DNA of 58,300 nt from assembly GCA_022800935.1 (NCBI GenBank), contig JAAWRH010000024.1:1-58300 (forward strand). Reading direction: 5' to 3'. Origin of the DNA: Oscillospiraceae bacterium (GTDB taxonomy: Bacteria > Bacillota > Clostridia > Oscillospirales > Ruminococcaceae). Made by a program: the position numbers and the translations under genes. The notes beneath the pieces were generated by a model. It worked only from the letters and a program-made list of their open reading frames with translations, made no database searches and was not told where the DNA came from. Below are positions 1 to 7,900 of this stretch, one piece after another (the first letter of the stretch is position 1; every line of letters starts with the position of its first letter).

Positions 1-77
1 GAAAAAGGATTCACAGTGCCATCGGCTATATGACACCCCAGCAAAAGGAGGATGAGGAATTAAAAAAATCAGCATAA
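1..77 (+). CDS. IS3-family transposase (OrfB, integrase core), C-terminal end only
   Basis: Only the last 24 codons are present, ending at TAA 75-77. The readable tail contains RIHSAIGYMTPQQKEDEEL and then KKSA. The H-S-A-x-G-Y-M-T-P pattern is the usual end of the DDE integrase core in IS3/IS150-type OrfB transposases, just after the catalytic domain. The 5' part lies outside the window, so nothing can be said about whether the transposase is intact. Family assignment comes from this recognisable tail and the IR-like sequence that follows it. Confidence 0.7.
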   Translation, partial: KRIHSAIGYMTPQQKEDEELKKSA

Positions 78-116
78 ACTTTCAACTTTTTGTGTCCAAT
101 GTATTGACATAGGTCC
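1..116 (+). mobile_element. Right end of an IS3-family insertion sequence (partial)
   Basis: The window opens inside the element. The 3' end of a transposase reading frame is followed by a short spacer and a terminal sequence (about 92-116) containing TGTCCAAT and ATTGACATAGGTCCA, which resembles an IS3-family right inverted repeat ending in CA. The exact outer boundary is inferred because the left end lies outside the window. Confidence 0.6.
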
Positions 117-191
117 AATCTGCTGGCGGCGCTTTCCCTGGCGGGCCTGGGACTTGTGAAGCTTCTGGAAAAGAAGAGCACAAACAAATAA
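117..191 (+). pseudogene. Gene remnant with hydrophobic C-terminus, cut by the IS end
   Basis: Directly after the IS end an open frame runs to TAA at 189-191. It encodes a hydrophobic stretch (LLAALSLAGLGLVKLL) followed by a lysine-rich tail. This looks like the terminal membrane anchor of a protein whose 5' part was displaced by the insertion. The parent gene is not recognisable. It could also be fortuitous, since only about 25 codons are visible. Confidence 0.35.
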
Positions 192-272
192 TCCCTTTGC
201 GGCATTTTGCCGCAGCGGATAGCTGAACCATACCTCGCGGCAGGGCTTGCCGCAGTACACGAACGAGAAAGC

Positions 273-306
273 AGCCAGGCCGGAAAACCGGCCTGGCTGT
301 GTTTTT
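273..306 (+). terminator. Intrinsic terminator
   Basis: A perfect 11-bp stem (273-283 with 288-298, AAAA loop) is followed by GTGTTTTT. It reads on the plus strand, ending transcription from the IS/remnant side, and lies just beyond the 3' end of the opposing sialidase-like gene. Confidence 0.75.
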
Positions 307-330
307 GTCCGCTTTTTTCGGGAATTCGTA

Positions 331-1359
331 TTACCACTCGCACTTGATACGCCAAAACACAATCCGCTCCCGCTTCCAGGTATAGGTGACAAGCAGCTCC
401 TTCTTTTCGTTGTCGCAGATAATGGCGGGGTAGGCGTACCCGCCGGGAGCGTCCTCCAGGGTGAGGATGTTCTTCCAGCTCTCCCCGTTGTCCCCCGACA
501 ACGCCAGACAAAGCGGCGTCCTCGGCCCCTTGTAATAGCCCGGCAGGTTCCCCGTGGGGTTGTAGGCCAGCACCAGCTCCCCGCTGCCCAGCTTTACCAC
601 ATCCAGCCCGCTGTTGTTGTTGGGCAGGCCGCAGGCGTAGGCGCAGCACCAGGTCTTGCCGCCGTCCTCCGAATCGCTGCGGAATATGGCCGAGCTGGTG
701 CTCCTCAGCAGCATGTGTACCTTCCCCGGCGCGGATTCCCACAACGTGGGCTGTATGATTCCCTTGCCATAGCAGAGATGCTTGTCATAGGGCCGGTCGA
801 TGACATGGTAATCGGTGCGGCGCAGGGGGACAAAGGGGCTTTTGGTCCAGCTTTCCCCGCCGTCCCTGGAGATATCCACAAAGGCATCCCAGGCGACCTC
901 ACTTTCCACCGACGCAGGGGCCAGAATTGTTCCATCAGAAAGGGTGATAGCCTTGTTTTTCACCGGGCCCCGCCCGCCGGAGCGGTCCCCCTCCACCAGC
1001 TCTCTGGGTTCACTCCAGGTTTGGCCCTCGTCGTCGGAGATGCGCACCTTGGTGAACCACTGGGGAATAGTAGCGCCCTCCTTGTAGAACAGAAAAATCC
1101 GCCCGTCCTCCCTCTGGAACAGCACCGGGTTCCACAGGGCCACGCCCCAGGTGTCCGCGATAACATAGGGCTTCTGCCAGCCTCCGGCGGTGCGGCGGGA
1201 CATCCAGATGGCCACATCCGGGTTTTTTTCCCAGCTTCCGCCGAACCACGCCGCCAGGATATCCCCGTTTTTCAGGCGGATCAGGGTGGAAGCATGGGGG
1301 CTGTCAAAGTCCCGCTTCTCCTCCACGATAAACTCCTTTTTGGTTTCCAGAATTTTCAT
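331..1359 (-). CDS. Sialidase-like BNR-repeat glycoside hydrolase
   Basis: A 342-aa protein with four Asp-box motifs of the form SxDxGxTW at about residues 108-115, 164-171, 230-237 and 288-295. This is the signature of a six-bladed beta-propeller of the sialidase/BNR_2 type. An early FGGSWE...DVAIW segment (about 39-52) is also typical of this family. No signal peptide is visible, so it probably acts in the cytoplasm on an imported oligosaccharide. The natural substrate (sialic acid or another sugar) cannot be read from sequence. Three consecutive ATGs occur. The third (1359) has the best spacing to AGGAAG, while the first overlaps the upstream stop as ATGA. It follows the AraC-type regulator directly and shares its locus with a sugar ABC transporter. 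Confidence 0.8.
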   Translation of the reverse strand: MKILETKKEFIVEEKRDFDSPHASTLIRLKNGDILAAWFGGSWEKNPDVAIWMSRRTAGGWQKPYVIADTWGVALWNPVLFQREDGRIFLFYKEGATIPQWFTKVRISDDEGQTWSEPRELVEGDRSGGRGPVKNKAITLSDGTILAPASVESEVAWDAFVDISRDGGESWTKSPFVPLRRTDYHVIDRPYDKHLCYGKGIIQPTLWESAPGKVHMLLRSTSSAIFRSDSEDGGKTWCCAYACGLPNNNSGLDVVKLGSGELVLAYNPTGNLPGYYKGPRTPLCLALSGDNGESWKNILTLEDAPGGYAYPAIICDNEKKELLVTYTWKRERIVFWRIKCEW

Positions 1360-1361
1360 CA

Positions 1362-2921
1362 TCATTCTTCCTTTCTGTTTTCGTCCGTTTGGGGCGGCGT
1401 GCCGGAGACAGCCGCCGGTTCGGTGCGTTTCAGGTTCCGGTATTCGTTGGGGGAAATGCCCTCGCACTTTTTGAACACCCTTAAAAAGGTGGTCCGGTTT
1501 TCAATTCCCACCTCCGCGGCAATCTCCATGACCTTCCGGTCCGTATGGGTCAGCAGCTCCTTTGCCTTTTGTATCCGGAATTCGTTGATGTAGTCGGTCA
1601 GATTTTTTCCGGTGCGCTGCTTAAAGACGCGGGAGACATATTTCACCGATACCCCCATCTTTTCGGCGACGGCATCCAGCCCCAGCTGCTGGGAATAGTG
1701 CTGTTCCACATAGTCCTGTATCCCCTCCACCAGCGCCAGCCCGGAGGACCTCTGCCCTTCCGGATTGGCGCACAGCTCCAGCACCTCGCTGAAAAAGGCC
1801 TCCAGCAGCTTCCGGCTGGCCTCCGGGTTTTCCGGTATCTTCATCTCAAAGAGCACCTGCCCCGCCTCCTCCGCCATGGAAAGGTCGGAAACAGATTTGT
1901 CCCGCTCCGAAAGATAGGCCACCCCCACCATCATAATCTGGTGGTACAGATACCGGTAATTCTCAAAGGAAACCCCGGAGCGGGTCTTCTGCTCCAGCAG
2001 ATTGCCCACCAGGGCAAGGAGCTGTTCCTCGCCCCCTGCCTTTAAGGCGTTCATGAGCTTCTGTTGTTCCTCCAGCAGAAGGTGGCAGGAGGATGGCGCA
2101 AGGGCCGCCCGGTACCGGCGCACCTGGAAAAAGACGCCTATCTGGGCGTTCTGCACCTCTGTAATTGCCTGGCGGTAGGAATCTCGGATGCCGCCTACCC
2201 CATAGCTCAGGCCCCCCAGCCCGACAGCCACATCGTAATACTGGAAGTCATACCGCAGTACCTCCTCCATCCGGCGGAACACAGGGCTGTCCTCCCCTAT
2301 CTGGGCTTCCTCCTGGCAGTTGATCAGGCAGGTGTAGATATTCTGCCGCGGCTCCATGACATAGCAGCCAATCTCTTCCTCAAACAGGGAAGCTAGAATC
2401 TTTTGCAGCTTTTCCGCCACATTCCGCCGCTGCGTCTCCCCCAGGTCCATATAGTAGTTGGGATGAAACTGAAAACAGACGCAGCACACCACAAAATTGG
2501 GCTCCCGGAAGCCCAGCTCCTCCCGCATCAGTTGGTTGAGGGTCTGCTGCTTGACCAGGTTTGCCCCGCTCAGCAGCAGCCGCAGAGCGGATTCCAGGTA
2601 TTCCCTCCCATACAGGTTGAGCTGGTTCCGGTACTGGGCCTGACTCTCCACCAGGCGGTCCACCCCCAGCCGGAGCAGCTCCAGCTCGTTTTTCCTGCCG
2701 TCCTGCTCGATGATGCCGCCGTTCTGTCCCCGCAGGGCGTCAACGGTGGAGTTGATGGGCTTATATATCTTTTTACTCAGCCCTAGGGCCAAGACAATTC
2801 CCACCGCCAACAGCACCAGGCAGACAATCAGCGTGATTCTGGGAATGCCGGAGGTCATTCCGTCAAACCCCTCCTGGGGAACAAGGGAAAATATCTGCCA
2901 TCCGAACTGCCTGCTCACCAC
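1362..2921 (-). CDS. Membrane AraC-family regulator, C-terminal part (frame 2 of a broken gene)
   Basis: This frame carries the end of an extracellular sensor region, a transmembrane helix (IPRITLIVCLVLLAVGIVLA), a cytoplasmic linker of about 300 residues and a C-terminal AraC/XylS double helix-turn-helix (ending GISPNEYRNL). It matches the usual architecture of large Clostridia/Paenibacillus membrane AraC regulators beside LplA/LplB/YtcP-type sugar transporters. In-frame coding actually continues upstream of the first ATG to the poly-G tract at 2966-2975 (plus-strand poly-C), where it should join the 2863-3777 frame. Removing one G from the run fuses the two into a protein of about 800 residues. 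Either the gene is broken, the run is variable, or the base count is wrong. Confidence 0.85.
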   Translation of the reverse strand: MVSRQFGWQIFSLVPQEGFDGMTSGIPRITLIVCLVLLAVGIVLALGLSKKIYKPINSTVDALRGQNGGIIEQDGRKNELELLRLGVDRLVESQAQYRNQLNLYGREYLESALRLLLSGANLVKQQTLNQLMREELGFREPNFVVCCVCFQFHPNYYMDLGETQRRNVAEKLQKILASLFEEEIGCYVMEPRQNIYTCLINCQEEAQIGEDSPVFRRMEEVLRYDFQYYDVAVGLGGLSYGVGGIRDSYRQAITEVQNAQIGVFFQVRRYRAALAPSSCHLLLEEQQKLMNALKAGGEEQLLALVGNLLEQKTRSGVSFENYRYLYHQIMMVGVAYLSERDKSVSDLSMAEEAGQVLFEMKIPENPEASRKLLEAFFSEVLELCANPEGQRSSGLALVEGIQDYVEQHYSQQLGLDAVAEKMGVSVKYVSRVFKQRTGKNLTDYINEFRIQKAKELLTHTDRKVMEIAAEVGIENRTTFLRVFKKCEGISPNEYRNLKRTEPAAVSGTPPQTDENRKEE

Positions 2922-3777
2922 CTTGGAGGCGAGGTAGCGCTGGCCGTCTACGGTGATAGGAAATACCCCCCCCCCATCCGCCGAAAACCTCCTCCTCCAA
3001 AAAGAGGTTGGTCAGCTCCTGCCAGCTTTCGCTGTCCTCCTGTATGGCTGTGGTGTTCCAGGCCACGGAGCCGCTCTTTCCGATGACTAGGTATTGGGTA
3101 GATTCAAGTACCGAGCTGCTTTCCAGCATTTTCCCGATCTGTTCCATGGAAATATTGATGACCACCACCGCTGTGTAGCCGTTTATCTTGCCGGTGCGCA
3201 CCCATGGGCAGACCAGCCGGGGATTGAGCCCCGCATAATCGGCAAGCACCTCCGCAGGGTATTCCCGCGCCATGCTCCCCTCCAGGTCCAGATTCATCCA
3301 AAAATTCAGGTCATAGCTTTCGTACTGCTTAACCCGCTGAAAGAACAGAGTCTGGTCCACCGCCCCGGTGGGCAGGTACACCAGGGAATCCCCAGGGAAG
3401 TAGACAAATATGCTGTCAATGTAGTTGCTTGTGATATTCTGATACCTCTCCAGCACCTTGGGAAGCCGCCAGCGCTGGGCCTTCTGCTCCAGGGTTGCGG
3501 CCTGGTCAGGCAGAAAGATTCGCTTTACCTCGTCGTCCCCCAGAAAGGCCACCGCCACCGAGTGGGAGGAAATCAGATAGGCATCAACAGTGTCCGCGGC
3601 GCTGGAAAGGTTCTGCCGATTTTTCCTCAGAAATTCCTCGCGAACCATCTGGGCGGTGCTGTAGTAACTGATAATCCCCACCAGAAGAACAGGCGTCAGA
3701 AAGGAGACAAAATACAGCAGAAGGGTCAGGAAAAAACGCCTGCGCTGGATAAAATCCCTGATTTCCCTGAACATCAT
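2863..3777 (-). CDS. Membrane AraC-family regulator, N-terminal sensor part (frame 1 of a broken gene)
   Basis: The start is chosen at ATG 3777 (or the adjacent 3774) behind GGGAGGAGG; the upstream ATG at 3801 lacks a site. The protein has a short basic cytoplasmic end, one transmembrane helix (about residues 14-36) and an extracellular dCache-like sensor region. After the tract encoding FGGWGGG the frame becomes arginine/proline-rich nonsense until it stops at 2863. The good sensor sequence resumes in the other frame. The sensor presumably binds a sugar or reports the transporter state, and the signal would reach the AraC domain only if the frames are joined. Confidence 0.8.
   Translation of the reverse strand: MMFREIRDFIQRRRFFLTLLLYFVSFLTPVLLVGIISYYSTAQMVREEFLRKNRQNLSSAADTVDAYLISSHSVAVAFLGDDEVKRIFLPDQAATLEQKAQRWRLPKVLERYQNITSNYIDSIFVYFPGDSLVYLPTGAVDQTLFFQRVKQYESYDLNFWMNLDLEGSMAREYPAEVLADYAGLNPRLVCPWVRTGKINGYTAVVVINISMEQIGKMLESSSVLESTQYLVIGKSGSVAWNTTAIQEDSESWQELTNLFLEEEVFGGWGGGISYHRRRPALPRLQGGEQAVRMADIFPCSPGGV
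2966..2975. repeat. Ten-base homopolymer (C on plus, G in the regulator mRNA)
   Basis: Ten consecutive C on the plus strand fall exactly where the two regulator frames need a one-base correction. With nine G in the coding strand the frame reads through from GGWGG into the sensor sequence VFPITVDGQRY. Such a run is prone to replication or transcription slippage and also to sequencing miscounts. Confidence 0.9.
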
Positions 3778-3828
3778 TTCTCCTCCTCCCTTAGAGCCCA
3801 TTCAAAACGGGCGCTACCTTTGCTTTCT

Positions 3829-3837
3829 ATTCTATCA
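3829..3837 (-). promoter_or_regulatory. Probable extended -10 promoter of the AraC-type regulator
   Basis: On the minus strand the sequence reads TGATAGAAT, an extended -10 element, about 50 nt upstream of the regulator start. No good -35 is seen. It lies downstream of the terminator that ends the transporter genes, so the regulator and sialidase genes probably form their own unit. Confidence 0.4.
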
Positions 3838-3885
3838 CATTCGCCCAAAAAGCAAAAGTATTTCTGGCTACATGGAAATTTATGT

Positions 3886-3918
3886 AAAAAAGGCGCACAA
3901 CTGCCGGTGCGCCTTTTT
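3886..3918 (-). terminator. Terminator after the solute-binding protein gene
   Basis: Perfect GGCGCAC/GTGCGCC stem extended by A/T pairs, with an A run on one side and a T run on the other, so it can work in both directions. It lies 45 nt beyond the lipoprotein stop codon. Confidence 0.8.
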
Positions 3919-3963
3919 CAGGGCCCGCCGGGTCATTTTCCCGGCAGGCTTTACGGTACGGGA

Positions 3964-5616
3964 TCAGGCATTTCCGTTGGCGGCATTGTAGATGTCGGCA
4001 ATTTCCTGCGCGCCCATTTCAATGGCCTTGGCAATGACGTTGTCATAGTTGTCGATGGGTTCAATGCCCATAATGTACTTGTTGTATTCCTGGTCCAGCA
4101 TGGTGGTCAGGTCAGCGGTCAGGTCCTTCACCCTCTCGTTGTCCTCCGCGCTGAGGGAGGGGTCGATGATGGGGGTGACATAGGCGTCGTCCGCCTCGAC
4201 AATCTTCCAGTATTCGTCGGTCAGGTCATCCCAGTTGCCCACCATCTTTTCGATCTCAAAGGAAGTCATGGTGTTGGCCGCCCACAAGGAGAAGTTCAGC
4301 TTGGTGATGCCCAGCTCGGAATACACCGCATAATAGGTAGAGGGTTCCGCATCCTTAAACTGCATGATGTAGTCCTGAATGAAGTGGGGCTGTCCGTCCG
4401 CGTCGTACTCAAAGCTGGTGCCCTCTACGCCGTAGTTGGAGATATCGGAGCCCTCCTGGGAGTACATCCAATCCATAAAGGCCATGACAGTGTCGGGGTC
4501 CTTGGTCTTGGCATTGACGGCGAAGAAGTCGCCGGGGAGAACGGTTTCATAGAGGATCGCCCGGCGCTGACCAAAGCTGTTCTCCGGAATGGGGATGATC
4601 TGGAGCTTGCCGTCCGGCACAGTCTTTTTCAGCGTCTTAGTATAGTTCTGGCCAAAGCCGGAGTTATCGATGAACAGGAAGGACTGTCCGCTGGACATCT
4701 GGGCGCTGAGGGTGTCTCCAGTGGTGGTGGCAAAGTCGGGGTCCAGAACGCCGGCGGCATACGCCTGGTTCAGATATCCCAGAACCGCCTTGAATTCCTG
4801 GGTGGCGGGGCCGAAGACGTATTTTTTCAGGTCGTAATCATAGTAAAGGCCGTTACCGCCATAGCCGGAGCCAAGCATATAGGAGACGGTCTTCAGCATC
4901 TGGGAGGTGCCCTTTCTTCCTGTCCAGGGCTTGGAGTCGGGATAGATTTCCTTCAGCTGCTTCATGGCCTCCAGCAGCTCGTCAAAGGTCTTGGGGGTTG
5001 CGATATTGTGCTTTTCCAGCAGGTCGGCGCGGAGCACCGGACCAAAGCCGTTGGCGGCCTCGCTGCGGGCAATCATGGGGCAAGCCCAGAGAACGCCGTC
5101 AACCTCGCGCTTTTTCAGGTTTTCAATCTGGTCGTAGAAGCCCTTCAGGTTGGGCATTTTTCCCTGGTTCATGTAATCGGTGACGTTTGTAAAAATACCA
5201 GTGGGGCCGTATTCCCGCACGCCGCTCGCATCAATGCGGATGACATCCGGCAGGTTGTTGGTGGCCAGAAGGATGGATCGCTTGTCGCTGTTGCCAATCT
5301 CAAACTCAATCTTGATGTTGGTCTTCCTAAAGATTTCCTGCTGGGCAGGGGCAAAGTCCTTGATGGGCTGGTTGCCGCTTTCGGTGGTGAACACAGTCAG
5401 GGTGCGCTCCTTGTCGGCGCGGAAGCCGGACTGCTCCTCACCTTCGGCCTGGGACTGGGACTCCGATTGGCTGGCCGGGGCGGAGGGAGCCGCAGAGCTG
5501 CTTCCCGCGCCGGATGCGCTAGGCGTGCCGGAGCTGCTTGGACTTCCAGAGCATCCGCTGACCAAAATGGCCGCACCGATGATACCGGCGAGCGTTTTCA
5601 GTTTTGATTTCATCAT
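3964..5616 (-). CDS. ABC transporter solute-binding lipoprotein (family 1, LplA/YtcQ-like)
   Basis: A 550-aa protein with a short basic N-terminus, hydrophobic core and lipobox LVSGC, so it is anchored outside the membrane. A Ser/Pro/Ala-rich linker follows, then a type 1 extracellular solute-binding fold. Length and sequence fit the large LplA/YtcQ-type binding proteins of Firmicutes, which capture oligosaccharides, often plant or host glycans. The start at 5616 is set by TAGGAGG seven bases upstream; a second ATG follows at 5613. It is the last gene of the transporter operon, 117 nt after the second permease. The ligand is not known; the sialidase-like neighbour suggests a glycan-derived oligosaccharide. 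Confidence 0.9.
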   Translation of the reverse strand: MMKSKLKTLAGIIGAAILVSGCSGSPSSSGTPSASGAGSSSAAPSAPASQSESQSQAEGEEQSGFRADKERTLTVFTTESGNQPIKDFAPAQQEIFRKTNIKIEFEIGNSDKRSILLATNNLPDVIRIDASGVREYGPTGIFTNVTDYMNQGKMPNLKGFYDQIENLKKREVDGVLWACPMIARSEAANGFGPVLRADLLEKHNIATPKTFDELLEAMKQLKEIYPDSKPWTGRKGTSQMLKTVSYMLGSGYGGNGLYYDYDLKKYVFGPATQEFKAVLGYLNQAYAAGVLDPDFATTTGDTLSAQMSSGQSFLFIDNSGFGQNYTKTLKKTVPDGKLQIIPIPENSFGQRRAILYETVLPGDFFAVNAKTKDPDTVMAFMDWMYSQEGSDISNYGVEGTSFEYDADGQPHFIQDYIMQFKDAEPSTYYAVYSELGITKLNFSLWAANTMTSFEIEKMVGNWDDLTDEYWKIVEADDAYVTPIIDPSLSAEDNERVKDLTADLTTMLDQEYNKYIMGIEPIDNYDNVIAKAIEMGAQEIADIYNAANGNA

Positions 5617-5732
5617 AATATTTCCTCCTAAATTCACATTGAAAAATGTGTATATGACAGCCGTTTTCCCCGCCGGCGGAACATCGCGGCAGAGAGGGCG
5701 GCAACGTCACCTTATGGATAAAAGAGCCGGAC

Positions 5733-6629
5733 TCAGCCCTTGATTGCGCCGATCATCACGCCCTTGGTAAAATGCTTTTGCAGGAAAGGATAGACAACCA
5801 GGATGGGCACCACGGTAATGACGATGACCGCATACTTGAAGTTAATGGCAATGATGTTGATGTTGGAGGTCAGGTCGGAGGACTCATCCGCCATATTTCC
5901 CGCCACAACAATTTCCCTTAACAGCACCTGTAACGGGAACTTGGATTTGGAGTTGAGGTAGATCATGGCGTTAAAGTAGCTGTTCCAATGGCCAACCGCG
6001 TAGAAAAGGGTCATAGTGGCGATAATGGGCATGGACAGGGGAAGCACAACCTTAAACAGAATCGTGATGTCATTGGCCCCATCCAGATAGGCCGATTCCT
6101 GGAGGGAAACGGGAAGGTTCTGGAAGAAGGTGCGCATGATAATCATGTTGTAGGTGCTGATGGCACCGGGGAGGACAATGGCCCACATGGTATTGATCAG
6201 CCTGAGCTGGTTGACCACCAGGTAGGAGGGAATCATGCCGCCGCTGATAAACATGGTCACGGCGACAAACAGGGTAAAAAAGCCCCGTCCGTAAAAATCC
6301 TTCCGGGAAAGGGGGTAGGCGCACATAGCCGAGCAGACCACATTGATGGCGGTACCCACCGTTGTGTACAGAATACTATTACCGAAAGAGCGCCAGATGG
6401 AATCGTTTTTGAACACCATCCGATAGGCGTCAAAGTTAATCCCTTTGGGAATAAAGCTGACAGCGCCCGCGTAAATATACTCGGCAGAACTGATGGAAAC
6501 AATAAAGATGTTGTACATGGGGTACAGGGTGATAAACGCCAGACAGAGCATAAACAGAATATTGCAGAAGTCAAAAATCCGCGATCCGATTCCCCCGTTT
6601 TCCGAGGGCTTTCTATTCTTCAACAGCAT
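5733..6629 (-). CDS. Carbohydrate ABC transporter permease (LplC/YtcP-like)
   Basis: A 298-aa integral membrane protein with six predicted transmembrane helices and the permease EAA-type loop around ESAYLDGANDITILFKVVLP, which contacts the ATPase. The family works as the second subunit of a heterodimeric sugar channel with an LplB-type partner, here the preceding gene. The C-terminus, ending in KGVMIGAIKG, is characteristic of YtcP-like permeases. No ATPase gene is in the locus, so a shared MsmX-type ATPase encoded elsewhere is likely. The start is preceded by GGAAGG at 9 bases. Confidence 0.92.
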   Translation of the reverse strand: MLLKNRKPSENGGIGSRIFDFCNILFMLCLAFITLYPMYNIFIVSISSAEYIYAGAVSFIPKGINFDAYRMVFKNDSIWRSFGNSILYTTVGTAINVVCSAMCAYPLSRKDFYGRGFFTLFVAVTMFISGGMIPSYLVVNQLRLINTMWAIVLPGAISTYNMIIMRTFFQNLPVSLQESAYLDGANDITILFKVVLPLSMPIIATMTLFYAVGHWNSYFNAMIYLNSKSKFPLQVLLREIVVAGNMADESSDLTSNINIIAINFKYAVIVITVVPILVVYPFLQKHFTKGVMIGAIKG

Positions 6630-6671
6630 AGGCTGCTACCTTCCTTTCCGGTCATAATCATGCCGATGGCG

Positions 6672-7634
6672 TCACCACAGGCTTGTTTCTCCAACCTTTT
6701 TGGAAATCTGGTTGGAGGCGGACACCAGTATGACCCCAACCACCGCCTGGAACAGATTGACGGCCGTCGCATAGCTGAAATCGTTTCCCAGCAGGCCCCG
6801 GCGGTATACATAGGTGGAGATGACGTCTGCGGTTTCATAGGTAGAGCCGTTGTACAGCAAAAGTATCTTCTCATGGCCCAGGTTCATCAGTCTGCCCAGG
6901 TTCAGAATCAGCATAATAGAAATAGTCGGCGCAATGCTGGGCAGGGTGATATACCGGATACGGTGCCATCGGTTGGCCCCATCAATAAGGGCAGCTTCAA
7001 ACATCTCCGCGTCAATTCCAGTGAGGGCGGCCAGATAGATGATGGAATTCCAGCCCACGCTCTGCCAAATACCCGAAGCCACATAAATGGTCCGAAAATA
7101 CTGGGGATACATCAGGAACTGAATGCTTTCGCCCCCAAAGAACTTGACAATTTGGTTTACCAGTCCGTCAGAGCTGAGGAAGTTGACCAGCATACCGCAA
7201 ACGACCACCGTGGAAATAAAGTGGGGAAGGTAGCTGATATTCTGGATGACCTTTTTAAAGCGCTCGCTCCGCAGCTCGTTGAGTAGGATTGCCAGAATAA
7301 TGGGGGCCGGAAAGCCCCAAAGCAGGTTGTAGATGTTGATCAGCAGTGTGTTGCGGACCAGCGTCCAGAAATAATCGTCAAACAAGAACTTTTCAAAGTG
7401 CTTAAAACCCACCCATGGGCTTCCGGAAATTCCCTTGACCACATTGTAATCCTGGAAGGAGATCAGGATGCCGTACATGGGCCAGTACTGAAATACAATA
7501 TAATAGATAAAGGGAATCAGAAAGATAAGATACAGATATTTGCACCGAATGATTTCCCGTATGGGCCGGGGCAGAGACTTTGGCTGGCCCTGAGGGCGCT
7601 GCGTATTGGGCTTTACGGATGAGCGGCTGGACAT
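6672..7634 (-). CDS. Carbohydrate ABC transporter permease (LplB/YteP-like)
   Basis: A 320-aa membrane protein beginning with a proline/arginine-rich cytoplasmic segment, then six predicted helices. The ATPase-contact loop reads FEAALIDGANRWHRIRYITL, matching the EAA motif. It is the first gene of the operon, with a ribosome binding site AAGGAG 11 bases before ATG, and pairs with the downstream permease. Family members import oligosaccharides together with an LplA-type lipoprotein, which is present two genes on. Transcription probably starts at the promoter near 7703-7732 behind three direct repeats. Confidence 0.92.
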   Translation of the reverse strand: MSSRSSVKPNTQRPQGQPKSLPRPIREIIRCKYLYLIFLIPFIYYIVFQYWPMYGILISFQDYNVVKGISGSPWVGFKHFEKFLFDDYFWTLVRNTLLINIYNLLWGFPAPIILAILLNELRSERFKKVIQNISYLPHFISTVVVCGMLVNFLSSDGLVNQIVKFFGGESIQFLMYPQYFRTIYVASGIWQSVGWNSIIYLAALTGIDAEMFEAALIDGANRWHRIRYITLPSIAPTISIMLILNLGRLMNLGHEKILLLYNGSTYETADVISTYVYRRGLLGNDFSYATAVNLFQAVVGVILVSASNQISKKVGETSLW

Positions 7635-7702
7635 TCGTCGGATGTCTCCTTTCAGAATGTTATAATTGTGTTACGAAATTCAATTTTTGTTCATGTTTCT
7701 AT

Positions 7703-7732
7703 TGTATACAATTCAAGTTGCGTCGTAAACAA
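7703..7732 (-). promoter_or_regulatory. Promoter of the sugar transporter operon with palindromic operator
   Basis: On the minus strand, TTGTTT (7727-7732) and TATACA (7703-7708) are spaced by 18 bp. The -10 overlaps a perfect 12-bp palindrome ATTGTATACAAT (7701-7712), which could be a repressor site. The -35 is weak, which is consistent with activator dependence. Confidence 0.5.
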
Positions 7733-7747
7733 GCAATATGGAACATA

Positions 7748-7806
7748 ATGATTCATATTTCCCACTTTTTCGCATGATACATATTTCCCACATGATTCAT
7801 TTTTCC
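7748..7806 (-). repeat. Three direct repeats upstream of the transporter promoter (candidate activator sites)
   Basis: Copies start at 7748, 7774 and 7792 on the plus strand: ATGATTCATATTTCCCAC, ATGATACATATTTCCCAC and ATGATTCATTTTTCC. They begin 16 bp upstream of the -35. AraC-type activators bind direct repeats in this position, and one is encoded in the same locus. Confidence 0.65.
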
Positions 7807-7838
7807 TGGTATTTCTGTTTTGGCACGCAAAGAGAAGC

Positions 7839-7890
7839 GCAAAAAAGGATGGCCAACCGGACCCATTCCGCTTGACCATCCTTTTTTTGC
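7839..7890 (-). terminator. Terminator after the acyltransferase gene
   Basis: Stem GCAAAAAAGGATGGCCAA pairs with TTGACCATCC plus a T run, with one G-U pair. It follows the stop codon of the minus-strand acyltransferase gene by about 10 nt and also faces the transporter regulatory region. Confidence 0.75.
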
Positions 7891-7900
7891 AGAAAAATTT

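Noticed and set aside
3094-5607. 837-codon plus-strand open frame
   Set aside because: It runs antisense to the binding lipoprotein and the regulator, has no ribosome binding site or family signature, and arises from the codon bias of the minus-strand genes.
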